Part shown: in pieces, positions 1 to 6,105 of the stretch
Layout of the letters: the number at the start of each line of letters is the position of its first letter
Position numbering within the stretch: position 1 is the first letter of the stretch
Assembly (NCBI GenBank): GCA_035507155.1
Contig: DATJOK010000205.1
Coordinates: 1-8,281 of the forward strand
Source of the DNA: DASZHJ01 sp035507155
GTDB taxonomy: Bacteria; Pseudomonadota; Alphaproteobacteria; ATCC43930; CGMCC-115725
Reading direction: 5' to 3'
DNA: 8,281 nucleotides
Position numbers and translations under genes: made by a program
The notes under the pieces: model-generated
What the model saw: the letters and a program-made list of their open reading frames with translations, nothing else
Told to the model about the DNA's origin: nothing
Database searches by the model: none

Positions 1-102
1 CGGATCGCCGAGGAGACCGGTCTCACCCTGGTCGCCTTCGCCCGCGCCGACAGCCTCAACGTCTACGCCAATCCCGGCCGCATCATCGGACGCGCCCCAT
101 GA
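1..102 (+). CDS. fdsC: Formate dehydrogenase accessory sulfurtransferase FdhD/FdsC, C-terminal fragment
   Basis: The open frame enters from the left edge and ends at TGA 100-102, leaving only the last 33 residues. The visible pattern is a G-L-T-L-V-x-F-x-R stretch followed by L-N-V-Y and a short basic tail. This resembles the C-terminus of FdhD proteins, which transfer sulfur from a cysteine desulfurase to the molybdenum cofactor of formate dehydrogenase in the cytoplasm. The stop overlaps the next start as ATGA, the usual sign of translational coupling. The next gene is an FdsD-like subunit, so the order matches the 3' end of an fdsGBACD operon, where FdsC is the FdhD homologue. The identification rests on a short tail plus context. 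The catalytic cysteine region lies outside the window. Confidence 0.8.
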   Translation, partial: RIAEETGLTLVAFARADSLNVYANPGRIIGRAP

Positions 103-326
103 AGACCGAGCACATGGTTCATATGGCGAACCAGATCGCCCAGTTCTTCTCCAGCTATCCCCGCGAGGCGGCGATCGCCGGCATCGAGGATCATCTGGCG
201 AAGTTCTGGGAGAAGCGGATGCGCCAGCAGATCCTCGCCTATGTCGCCGAGACCGGCGGCCAGGACCTCAACGAGCTCGCCCTCGAAGCAGTGAAGCGCC
301 TGCCGCCGGTTCCCGCCGCTTCCTAA
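99..326 (+). CDS. fdsD: NAD-dependent formate dehydrogenase delta subunit (FdsD)
   Basis: This 75-residue protein has the FdsD pattern: an M-A-N-Q-I-x-x-F-F stretch near residues 9-17, then an aromatic and basic D-H-L-x-x-F-W-x-x-R-M-R-x-Q core (about residues 31-44), and a helix ending in L-x-A-V. FdsD is the small subunit of the soluble, cytoplasmic, molybdenum-dependent, NAD-reducing formate dehydrogenase (formate to CO2). It is needed for an active complex, but its exact role is poorly defined in the family. The start is fixed by the ATGA overlap with the FdhD/FdsC stop; only a weak GGA lies ahead, so translation is probably coupled. It is the last gene of the operon, because a palindromic element begins three bases after its stop. 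Its length is normal for the family. Confidence 0.88.
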   Translation: MKTEHMVHMANQIAQFFSSYPREAAIAGIEDHLAKFWEKRMRQQILAYVAETGGQDLNELALEAVKRLPPVPAAS

Positions 327-329
327 ATC

Positions 330-359
330 CCCTCTCCCCCGCTATCGCGGCGGAGAGGG
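330..359. repeat. 30-nt palindromic element, copy 1 (terminator-like)
   Basis: The outer arms CCCTCTCC and GGAGAGGG pair over 8 bp. A single C-C mismatch follows, then an inner CCGC/GCGG stem of 4 bp and a TATC loop. The element begins three bases after the fdsD stop, so it could end the formate dehydrogenase transcript, although no T-tract follows. An identical sequence in reverse orientation lies at 2819-2848. Similar short GC-rich palindromes are dispersed between genes in many Rhizobiales genomes (recollection, not checked). The remainder of the 327-476 gap shows no convincing promoter and no open frame of interest. Confidence 0.8.
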
Positions 360-476
360 CGGCGAGCTTTCGCCAAATCGGCGCAATTCGGCTCGGGTTT
401 GCGCGCTCTTCTCATCCGTGGCGCCGCGCCTGTAGCATAGGCGCTTCCCCAGCCATCGCGACCCGAGAGAGACGTC

Positions 477-2798
477 ATGAAGTTCGGCATCGGACAACCG
501 GTCAAGCGTCACGAGGACCTGCGCCTGCTGACAGGCCAGGGCCGCTATACCGACGACATCGCGCTGCGAGGCATGGCCGCGGCTTTCGTGCTGCGCTCGC
601 CCATGGCGCATGCGGTCCTCCGCAAGGTCGATGCGACGGCGGCGCGCAAGCTGCCGGGCGTGTTGCTGATCCTCACCGGCGAGGACGTGCGCGCCGACGG
701 CATCGGCGACATTCCCTGCGCCCATCCGCTGGTGAGCCGCGACGGCAAGCCGCGCCATGACACGCCGCGCCCGGTGCTGGCGATCGGCAAGGTGCGCCAT
801 GTGGGCCAGCCGGTGGCGCTGGTGGTGGCGGAGACGCTGAACCAGGCGCGCGACGCCGCGGAGGCGATCGACGTCGATTACGAGCCACTGCCCTCGGTGG
901 TGGATTCCCGCGCCGCCATCGCGCCCGGCGCGCCGCAGCTCTTCGATCACATTCCCGGCAATGTCGTCTTCGACTGGGACAATGAGGCCGGCGACGCCGC
1001 CGCGGTCGAGGCCGCTTTCGCCCAGGCGGCGCGCGTCAGCAGCATCGAGGTCGTCAACAACCGCCTCGTCGCCAATTCCATGGAGGCGCGCAACGCCATC
1101 GCCGACTACGACCCGGCGGGCGACCGCTCCACCCTCTACACCTCGACCCAGGGCCCCCATTTCGTGCGCGACCCGCTGGCGGACGCGATCCTGAAGCTGC
1201 CCAGGGAGAAACTCCGGGTGGTGACGCCGCCCAATGTGGGCGGCGGCTTCGGCATGAAGGCTTTCGTCTATCCCGAGCAGGTGCTGGTGACCTGGGCGAG
1301 CCGGAAGCTGCAGCGACCGGTGAAGTGGCAGGCGGACCGCTCCGAGGGCTTCGTCTCCGACAACCAGGGCCGCGACCACGTCACCAGGGCCGAGCTTGCG
1401 ATGGACAAGGACGGGCGCTTCCTGGCGCTCCGCGTCTCGACCCTGGCCAATCTCGGCGCCTATCTCTCGCCGCTCGGCTCCTTCATCCCGACGCGCTCCA
1501 GCGACCTCGTCGTCGGCCTCTACAAGACGCCGGCGATCCACATCAACGTGAAGGGGATCTGCACCAACACCGTGGTGGTCTGCGCCTATCGCGGCGCCGG
1601 AAGGCCGGAGGCCGCCTATCTGATGGAGCGGCTGGTGGACGCGGCGGCGCGCGATCTCGGCCTCTCGCCGGACGCGATCCGCCGGCGCAATTTCGTGCCG
1701 CCGTCGGCGATGCCCTATCGCGCCGCCACCAAGATCACCTTCGACTCCGGAGAGTTCGAGACGATCATGGACCTCGGCATGAAGGCCGCCGACTGGGCCG
1801 GCTTCCCCGCCCGGCGCGCCGAGAGCGAGCGGCGCGGCCGGCTGCGCGGCATCGGCATGGCGACCTACACCGAGCGCTGCGGCGGCGGCTTTCCCGAGAC
1901 CGCCTCGATCGAGTTCAAGGACGGCCATGTCGAGCTGGTCATGGGCAACCAGGAATTCGGCACCGGCCTCGTCACCGCCTACAAGCAGGTGGTGAGCGAT
2001 CGCCTCGGCATCGACGCCGACAGGATCGACATCATCATGGGCGACACCGACCGCACGCCCTCGGGCCTCACCGGCGGATCCCGCGCGCTCTCGGTGGCGG
2101 GCTCCGCGCTCTACGAGGCCTCCGACGAGGTGATCGCCAAGGGCCGCGCCGTCGCCGCCCACCTGCTGGAGGCGGGGGTCGAGGACGTCGCCTATGCCGA
2201 TGGCGTCTTCCGCGTCAGCGGCACCGATCTGATGATCGACCTCTTCGAGGTGGCGAAGGCGGCGCGCGATCCCGCCAGGCTGCCGCCGGGCATGACGCCC
2301 GGCCTCGACGTGACACGCCAGCGCGTGCCGCAGGCGGAGACCTTCCCGAACGGCTGCCACGTCGTCGAGGTGGAGATCGATCCCGACACCGGCGCGGTCG
2401 CGGTGGACCGCTACACCATCGTCGACGATTTCGGCCGCACCATCAATCCGATGATGCTGGAGGGCCAGGTGCATGGCGGCATCGCCCAGGGCATCGGCCA
2501 GGCGCTGCTGGAGGGGACGCGCTACGATCCCGAGAGCGGCCAGCTCCTCACGGGGTCCTTCATGGACTACGCCATGCCGCGCGCCGACGACCTGCCGAGC
2601 TTCTCCTTCACCACGCACAACGTGCCGTGCACGACCAACCCGCTCGGCGTCAAGGGCGCCGGCGAGGCCGGCTCGGTCGGCGCGCCGCCCGCGGTGATGA
2701 ACGCCATCATCGACGCCCTCCACCGCAAGACCGGCCTCCGCCACCTCGACATGCCGGCAACGCCGCAGCGGGTGTGGCAGGCGCTCCACGCGGGATGA
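477..2798 (+). CDS. Form II CoxL-like molybdopterin-binding subunit, xanthine oxidase family
   Basis: This 773-residue protein is full length for the aerobic CO dehydrogenase/xanthine dehydrogenase large subunit. The N-terminal a/b hammerhead domain covers about residues 1-145 (R-x-E-D-x-R-L-L-T-G-x-G-R-Y, residues 11-24). The molybdopterin-binding domains follow, with the glycine-rich G-G-G-F-G-M-K loop at 255-261, AYRGAGR at 370-376, N-Q-E-F-G-T-G at 491-497 and K-G-A-G-E-A-G-S-V-G at 726-735. The catalytic base glutamate is expected at residue 730. True CO dehydrogenase (form I) carries AYxCSFR with a copper-ligating cysteine. Here that position is glycine, so this is form II and probably oxidises or hydroxylates another small substrate, which is unknown. 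A GAGAGA Shine-Dalgarno sequence lies just ahead of the ATG. No FAD (CoxM) or 2Fe-2S (CoxS) subunit gene is adjacent, so its electron-transfer partners must be encoded elsewhere or fused to something outside the window. The protein has no apparent signal peptide. Confidence 0.9.
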   Translation: MKFGIGQPVKRHEDLRLLTGQGRYTDDIALRGMAAAFVLRSPMAHAVLRKVDATAARKLPGVLLILTGEDVRADGIGDIPCAHPLVSRDGKPRHDTPRPVLAIGKVRHVGQPVALVVAETLNQARDAAEAIDVDYEPLPSVVDSRAAIAPGAPQLFDHIPGNVVFDWDNEAGDAAAVEAAFAQAARVSSIEVVNNRLVANSMEARNAIADYDPAGDRSTLYTSTQGPHFVRDPLADAILKLPREKLRVVTPPNVGGGFGMKAFVYPEQVLVTWASRKLQRPVKWQADRSEGFVSDNQGRDHVTRAELAMDKDGRFLALRVSTLANLGAYLSPLGSFIPTRSSDLVVGLYKTPAIHINVKGICTNTVVVCAYRGAGRPEAAYLMERLVDAAARDLGLSPDAIRRRNFVPPSAMPYRAATKITFDSGEFETIMDLGMKAADWAGFPARRAESERRGRLRGIGMATYTERCGGGFPETASIEFKDGHVELVMGNQEFGTGLVTAYKQVVSDRLGIDADRIDIIMGDTDRTPSGLTGGSRALSVAGSALYEASDEVIAKGRAVAAHLLEAGVEDVAYADGVFRVSGTDLMIDLFEVAKAARDPARLPPGMTPGLDVTRQRVPQAETFPNGCHVVEVEIDPDTGAVAVDRYTIVDDFGRTINPMMLEGQVHGGIAQGIGQALLEGTRYDPESGQLLTGSFMDYAMPRADDLPSFSFTTHNVPCTTNPLGVKGAGEAGSVGAPPAVMNAIIDALHRKTGLRHLDMPATPQRVWQALHAG

Positions 2799-2818
2799 GT
2801 CTCCTTGCCTGATAGACC

Positions 2819-2848
2819 CCCTCTCCGCCGCGATAGCGGGGGAGAGGG
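2819..2848. repeat. 30-nt palindromic element, copy 2, inverted relative to copy 1
   Basis: This is an exact 30/30 reverse complement of positions 330-359. The 8-bp CCCTCTCC/GGAGAGGG stem, one G-G mismatch, the 4-bp CCGC/GCGG stem and a GATA loop are all visible. It sits in the 62-bp space between the converging 3' ends of the CoxL-like gene and the dialkylglycine decarboxylase-like gene. It could therefore serve as a two-way terminator, but there is no T-tract on either side. Only the four-base loop and the single mismatch pair reveal its orientation. Confidence 0.8.
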
Positions 2849-2860
2849 GGTATTGATCGT

Positions 2861-4183
2861 CTACTCCGCCGCCGCCCGCGCGCCCTTGGCCACCACCTCG
2901 CCGATCGCCTGGTCGAGGATGGCGATGCCGCGGTCGATCTCGGCGCGGGTGACCGTGAGCGGCGGGGCGATGCGCCAGATCGCCGCCATGGCGCCCACCG
3001 AGACGATGTTCATGGAGAGGCCGAGCTCCATGCAGCGGCTGGTGATGGCGCGGCCGGTCGCCGCGTCGGGGGCGCGGGTCTCGCGGTCGCGCACCAGCTC
3101 GACGCCCTGCAGCAGGCCGAATCCCCGGACATCGCCGATGATCTCGTGTTTCTGCTGCAGGTGGTGCAAGCCGGCGGAGAGATGCTCGCCCATCTCCAGG
3201 GCGCGGGCGTTGAGATCCTCCTCTGCCAGCACGTCGAGGACGGCGAGCGCCACCTGCGCCGGCAGCGGATCGGAGACGTGGGAGGTCGGGTGGATGAAGC
3301 CCTTGGCATGGGCGTCCCGCTCCATCGCCTCCGAGATCACCGTCGCCGAGAGCGGCAGCCCGCCGCCCAGCGTCTTCGAGAGCGTCAGGATGTCCGGCTC
3401 GACGCCGAAATGCTGGAAGGCGAAGTCGCGGCCCAATCGGCCGAAGGCGGTCTGCGCCTCGTCGAAGATGAGGAGCATGCCGCGCTTCTCGCAGTGCTCG
3501 CGCACCTTCTGCCAGTAGCCCGCCGGCGGCACGATGACGCCGCCCGAGCTCTCGATGGGCTCGGCGATGACGGCGGCGAGCGCGCCCGTCGACTGCGCAT
3601 CCACCATGTCGAAGCCCACCTCGAGGCAGGTGCCGTCGCAGGCGTCGCGGCAGTGGCGGACCGGGCAGTGATAGGGGTTGGGCGCCGGCAGCGTCAGCGA
3701 GCCCGGCATCATCGGCCCGTAGCCCTTGCGGCCGGCGACGTAGTTCACCGACTGCGCGCCCGAGGTCATGCCGTGCCAGGAGCCGGTGAAGCCCACCACC
3801 TCGAACTTGCCGCTGTGGAGCTTCGCCAGCTTGAGCGCCGCCTCGTTCGCCTCGCCGCCGGTGCTGAGGAAGAGCGATTTCGAGAGGTTGGGCGGCAGCA
3901 TCTGCGCGAGGCGCTGGGAGAGCGCCACGACAGGCGGGCTCAGCATGCCGCTGAAGAGATGGAGCGCGCCCTCGCAGGCGTCGCGGATCGCCTGGACGAT
4001 GCGCGGATGGTTGTGGCCGATGGTGGCGCACATCTGGCCGGAGGTGAAATCGAGGATCTCCCGCCCCTCGCTGTCCCAGAGGAGGGTGCCGCACGCCTTC
4101 TCGATGAGGCGCGGCGCGAAGGGCATGCCGTAGCGGATGAGATGCTCGTCCCAGGGCTCGTTGGTGAGGTGCGGCGTCGGCAT
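2861..4183 (-). CDS. dgdA: 2,2-dialkylglycine decarboxylase-like PLP enzyme (class III aminotransferase fold)
   Basis: This 440-residue fold-type I enzyme would decarboxylate 2,2-dialkylglycines such as 2-aminoisobutyrate and then transaminate pyruvate to alanine. From memory of Burkholderia cepacia DgdA, key residues recur with a constant offset of two: Gln50 and Met51 in T-S-G-Q-M (Gln52), Ser78 (Ser80), Trp136 in S-W-H-G-M (Trp138), Ser213 (Ser215), PLP lysine Lys270 in T-L-S-K-T-L (Lys272), and Arg404 in R-I-A-P-P-L-T (Arg406). Asp241 in D-E-A-Q-T should contact the pyridine nitrogen. The potassium-site residues are also kept, with Thr303 replaced by Ser301. The active-site glutamine separates this family from ordinary omega-aminotransferases. 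An AAGGGAG Shine-Dalgarno sequence lies 7 nt before the ATG. The gene is divergent from an Lrp/AsnC regulator. An unusual four-cysteine cluster occupies residues 173-186. It could instead be a related transaminase with a different substrate. Confidence 0.8.
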   Translation of the reverse strand: MPTPHLTNEPWDEHLIRYGMPFAPRLIEKACGTLLWDSEGREILDFTSGQMCATIGHNHPRIVQAIRDACEGALHLFSGMLSPPVVALSQRLAQMLPPNLSKSLFLSTGGEANEAALKLAKLHSGKFEVVGFTGSWHGMTSGAQSVNYVAGRKGYGPMMPGSLTLPAPNPYHCPVRHCRDACDGTCLEVGFDMVDAQSTGALAAVIAEPIESSGGVIVPPAGYWQKVREHCEKRGMLLIFDEAQTAFGRLGRDFAFQHFGVEPDILTLSKTLGGGLPLSATVISEAMERDAHAKGFIHPTSHVSDPLPAQVALAVLDVLAEEDLNARALEMGEHLSAGLHHLQQKHEIIGDVRGFGLLQGVELVRDRETRAPDAATGRAITSRCMELGLSMNIVSVGAMAAIWRIAPPLTVTRAEIDRGIAILDQAIGEVVAKGARAAAE

Positions 4184-4314
4184 CAGGCGACTCCCTTGCT
4201 CGGTTTCCGCGGCAAGGCTACAACGGGATCACCGATTTTCGATTTCTTTCTGAGATCCGGAATCGCCTCTTCAGAGCCCGTTTCCCGGCATATGAGAAAT
4301 TTTTGTGGAAGATA
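4184..4314. promoter_or_regulatory. Divergent control region between dgdA-like and lrp-like genes
   Basis: This 131-bp region separates two divergent starts and is visibly richer in A and T than its surroundings. GATTTTCGATTTC at 4234-4246 is matched 12 of 13 in inverted orientation by GAAATCGAAAGTC at 4331-4343, just inside the regulator gene. Around the second arm, TTCGA-N2-TCGAA at 4328-4339 forms a short palindrome. Lrp/AsnC proteins often bind several phased, A/T-rich degenerate palindromes next to their own gene, so these are reasonable operator candidates. I could not place convincing -35/-10 pairs on either strand. Confidence 0.5.
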
Positions 4315-4824
4315 ATGCGATCTGACATTCGAAATCGAAAGTCCCCGGAAATCGCGGCCGGCGGCCTCGATGCCATCGACCGACGGATCCTCCGCCTCCT
4401 GCAGCAGGACAGCGAGATCGCGAATCAGGCGCTTGCCGACGAGGTCGGCCTCTCGCCGCCGGCCTGCCTGAAGCGCGTGCGCCGGCTGCGCGAGGCGGGT
4501 GTCATCGCGCGGACCACGGCGCAGCTGGCGCCGGCGGCGCTGGGATATCCCCTGCTGACGGTGGTGCGCATCAAGCTCGACCGGCCGCGGGAGAAGCAGA
4601 TGCGCGACTTCGAGCGCCGCATGCGCGAGCTGCCGCGCGTCGCGCAGTGCCTCACCGTCGCCGGCGACATCGACTATGTCCTGCTGGTGCGGAGCCGCGA
4701 CGTCGCCCACTACCAGGACTTCGCGCGCCAGGTGCTGGCGAGTGCGCCCGGCATCCGCTCCTACACCAGCGAGATCGTCCTCGACGTGCCGAAATGGACC
4801 ACCGAAGTGCCGGTGGAGGAGTGA
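4315..4824 (+). CDS. Lrp/AsnC family transcriptional regulator
   Basis: This 169-residue protein shows the Lrp/AsnC layout. A winged helix-turn-helix covers about residues 18-64 (L-D-x-x-D-R-R-I-L-R-L-L-Q-Q-D, then L-A-D-E-V-G-L-S-P-P-A-C-L-K-R-V-R-R-L). A C-terminal RAM ligand-binding domain covers about 80-159, with V-A-G-D-I-D-Y-V-L-L-V at 115-125 marking the loop that normally binds an amino acid. These cytoplasmic regulators act as dimers to octamers that respond to amino acids. I prefer ATG 4315, which has GGAAG three bases ahead; an in-frame TTG at 4303 would add four residues. The gene is divergent from the dgdA-like gene and probably controls it, perhaps with the enzyme's amino-acid substrate as ligand (inference). 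The characterised B. cepacia dgdA is controlled by a LysR-type protein instead. A further gene follows after 9 bp. Confidence 0.93.
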   Translation: MRSDIRNRKSPEIAAGGLDAIDRRILRLLQQDSEIANQALADEVGLSPPACLKRVRRLREAGVIARTTAQLAPAALGYPLLTVVRIKLDRPREKQMRDFERRMRELPRVAQCLTVAGDIDYVLLVRSRDVAHYQDFARQVLASAPGIRSYTSEIVLDVPKWTTEVPVEE

Positions 4825-4833
4825 CCGGTCCCG

Positions 4834-5391
4834 ATGGCCCTGCTGTCCCGCCTCGCTCGCTTCTTTTCCGGCCGCCTCACGGCGGAGGCGGCGGCCCGGC
4901 AGCTTGTCGTCCTGCTGAAATCCGCGGCGCCGACCCTTCCCTGGCAGGTAGATCACGGCGATCCCTGCCATCCGCGGATCGCCGTGCCCGGGCGCTGGAT
5001 CCTGACCCTGGAGGATTGCCGCGAGGGCGCGCGCGCCACGCTGGCGGAGCCCGGCCAGCCGGGCCGCGACCTGCCGCCGTTCCTGCTGCGCGCCCCCTAC
5101 CACATCAAGAACATGATCCCGATGCTGGCGGCGAAGGCGTTGATGGCGCCCGGCCGCGTGGTGATCTATTGGCTCCGGCCGGATGCCGTCTACGAGATCG
5201 CGCGCGGCTTCACCGACCACCACGGCAATGTCTTCGCGGCCGGCAGCCGCCTCACCTTCCGCGAGCGGCACTACCTCCCCTATCACGGCGGCCACACGCT
5301 CCTGTTCCACGAGGCCACCGTCTATCTGCAGGACGACGACGAGGTCTGCCGCAACTTCGAGCTCTATTTCGTCGCGGCAAATGCGCCGTGA
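4834..5391 (+). CDS. Conserved-looking hypothetical protein, possibly DUF3601-like C-terminal domain
   Basis: I do not recognise a function for this 185-residue soluble protein. The N-terminal part (about 1-30) is an amphipathic, alanine- and leucine-rich helix. The middle (50-115) contains tryptophan- and proline-rich segments. The C-terminal part (about 117-178) reads Y-E-I-A-R-G-F-T-D-H-H-G, then a G-S-R-L-T-F-R-E-R-H-Y-L-P-Y-H-G-G-H-T-L-x-F pattern and a Y-L-Q-D-D-D-E tail. This recalls small beta-rich domains annotated DUF3601, a tentative match from memory. No signal peptide or membrane segment is evident. The gene starts 9 bp after the Lrp-type regulator stop, with GGAGGAG 12 nt ahead of its ATG, so the two are probably co-transcribed. 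Its stop is only 7 bp from the convergent GntR gene stop. Codon use matches its neighbours. Confidence 0.8.
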   Translation: MALLSRLARFFSGRLTAEAAARQLVVLLKSAAPTLPWQVDHGDPCHPRIAVPGRWILTLEDCREGARATLAEPGQPGRDLPPFLLRAPYHIKNMIPMLAAKALMAPGRVVIYWLRPDAVYEIARGFTDHHGNVFAAGSRLTFRERHYLPYHGGHTLLFHEATVYLQDDDEVCRNFELYFVAANAP

Positions 5392-5398
5392 GCGCGGC

Positions 5399-6067
5399 TC
5401 AGCCGGCCTTCAGGGCATCCTCCGCGCGCAGCAGCGCCACCAATGCCGCGGTCGCAGCGCTCACGTGGTCGGCGACCAGTCTCGACGCGGCCTCGCCGTC
5501 GCGCTTGCGGCAGGCGCGGAGGATGGCGCGGTGCTCCCGCTGGGAGCGGCCCTGCCAGTGCGCTGCCTGCCAGACCACGCGGAGATAGCGGTCGGCGCCG
5601 CGCCAGAGATTTTCCAGCGTCTCCATCAGGCGCGGCCGGCCGCAGGGCGCGTAGAGCGCGCGGTGGAAGCGCCAGTTCGCCGCCGACCAGAGCGCGAGCG
5701 CATCGCTCGCCTCCGCCGCCTCGATCGCGGCCGCGGCGGCGGCAAGATCGGCGGCGGTGAGACGATCGATCGCGAGACGGATCGCCAGCGCCTCCAGCGC
5801 CGCCCGCATCTCGCCCAGTTCCTCGGCGTCCTCGGCGCTGAGCCGCGCCACGAAGAAGCCGCGCCGCGGCGCGAAGGTGACGAGCCCCTCCGCCTCGAGC
5901 CGGCGCAGCGCCTCGCGGACGGGAATGTGGCTCACCCCCTGCTCGGCGGCGATGCGGTCCTGGTTGACGCGGGTGCCGGCGGCGAGCCCGCCCGAGAGGA
6001 TGGCGGCGCGCAGCCGGTCGGCGATCGCGACCGGTATCGGGGCCATTGACAGCAGCGGCGCGGCCAT
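5399..6067 (-). CDS. GntR family transcriptional regulator, FCD (FadR) subfamily
   Basis: This 222-residue regulator has an N-terminal winged helix-turn-helix at about residues 13-74, with I-A-D-R-L-R-A-A-I-L, G-T-R-V-N-Q-D-R-I-A and the hallmark H-I-P-V-R-E-A-L-R-R-L-E-A-E-G-L-V segment (47-63). An all-helical FCD effector domain covers about 85-215. His135 in N-W-R-F-H-R-A-L, His179 in E-H-R-A-I and His201 in A-D-H are the expected metal/ligand histidines. The acidic residue usually four before the first histidine is Asn131 here. FCD regulators commonly sense small organic acids or sugar acids; the ligand here is unknown. I chose ATG 6067. A TTG at 6103 would add 12 residues encoded by the palindromic control region, and ATG 6046 remains possible. 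The divergent aminotransferase gene is the likely target, together with autoregulation. Confidence 0.9.
   Translation of the reverse strand: MAAPLLSMAPIPVAIADRLRAAILSGGLAAGTRVNQDRIAAEQGVSHIPVREALRRLEAEGLVTFAPRRGFFVARLSAEDAEELGEMRAALEALAIRLAIDRLTAADLAAAAAAIEAAEASDALALWSAANWRFHRALYAPCGRPRLMETLENLWRGADRYLRVVWQAAHWQGRSQREHRAILRACRKRDGEAASRLVADHVSAATAALVALLRAEDALKAG
6046..6051 (+). promoter_or_regulatory. Candidate -35 box for the aminotransferase gene
   Basis: A perfect TTGACA lies inside the 5' end of the gntR coding sequence, about 55 bp before the aminotransferase ATG. The best -10 at usable spacing is weak (CTGAAT at 6071-6076, 19-bp spacing). If used, transcription would begin near 6083, within the palindrome at 6075-6086, giving a leader of about 23 nt and direct steric repression. 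The weak -10 keeps confidence low. Confidence 0.35.
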
Positions 6068-6074
6068 GGCCTGA

Positions 6075-6086
6075 ATCCTATAGGAT
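6075..6086. promoter_or_regulatory. Perfect 12-bp palindrome, probable GntR operator
   Basis: ATCCTATAGGAT reads identically on both strands and sits in the 38-bp space between the gntR start (6067) and the aminotransferase start (6106). TATAGGA is repeated in tandem at 6079-6092, giving an additional half-site. FCD-type GntR regulators typically bind short palindromes in the promoter of the divergent gene and of their own gene, so this is the natural operator candidate. It also contains an AGGA (minus strand) placed 8 nt before gntR ATG 6067, and overlaps a possible minus-strand -10 at 6075-6080. Confidence 0.7.
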
Positions 6087-6103
6087 ATAGGAAAGAGAGG
6101 CAA
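6075..6103 (-). promoter_or_regulatory. Candidate gntR promoter (TTGCCT-N17-TAGGAT)
   Basis: On the minus strand, TTGCCT (6103-6098) and TAGGAT (6080-6075) are separated by exactly 17 bp, each matching the sigma-70 consensus at four of six positions. The -10 lies in one half of the palindrome, consistent with autorepression. The predicted start near 6068 would give an almost leaderless mRNA for ATG 6067, or a short leader for ATG 6046. This conflicts with use of the AGGA in the palindrome as a ribosome site, so only one of the two readings can be right. Confidence 0.35.
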
Positions 6104-6105
6104 TC

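Noticed and set aside
330..359. CRISPR repeat or IS terminal inverted repeat for the inverted 30-mers
   Set aside because: There are only two copies 2.5 kb apart, each internally palindromic, with no transposase, target-site duplication or spacer array.
477..2798. Annotation of this gene as a true carbon monoxide dehydrogenase large subunit
   Set aside because: The active-site loop is AYRGAGR, lacking the copper-binding cysteine of the form I AYxCSFR loop.
1325..2812. A 495-codon plus-strand frame overlapping the CoxL-like gene
   Set aside because: Arg/Gly/His-rich shadow translation out of frame with a clearly conserved enzyme.
342..4094. A 1250-codon minus-strand open frame running antisense to the CoxL-like gene and on through the dgdA-like gene
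   Set aside because: It is an artefact of GC-rich coding DNA. The product is rich in Arg, Gly, His and Ala with no recognisable domain, it crosses both intergenic gaps, and the other frames encode well-conserved proteins.
3146..4315. A 389-codon plus-strand frame opposite the dgdA-like gene
   Set aside because: It is antisense to a gene with an intact active site, its composition is biased, and no family resemblance was seen.
4183..5310. A 375-codon minus-strand frame opposite lrp and the hypothetical gene
   Set aside because: It runs antisense through a confirmed Lrp-type regulator, has low-complexity composition and lacks a ribosome site.
6068..6103. Extension of the GntR regulator to a TTG start at 6103
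   Set aside because: The extra 12 residues are encoded by the palindromic control region and lie outside the conserved winged-helix domain, and ATG 6067 is in frame with an AGGA 8 nt ahead.
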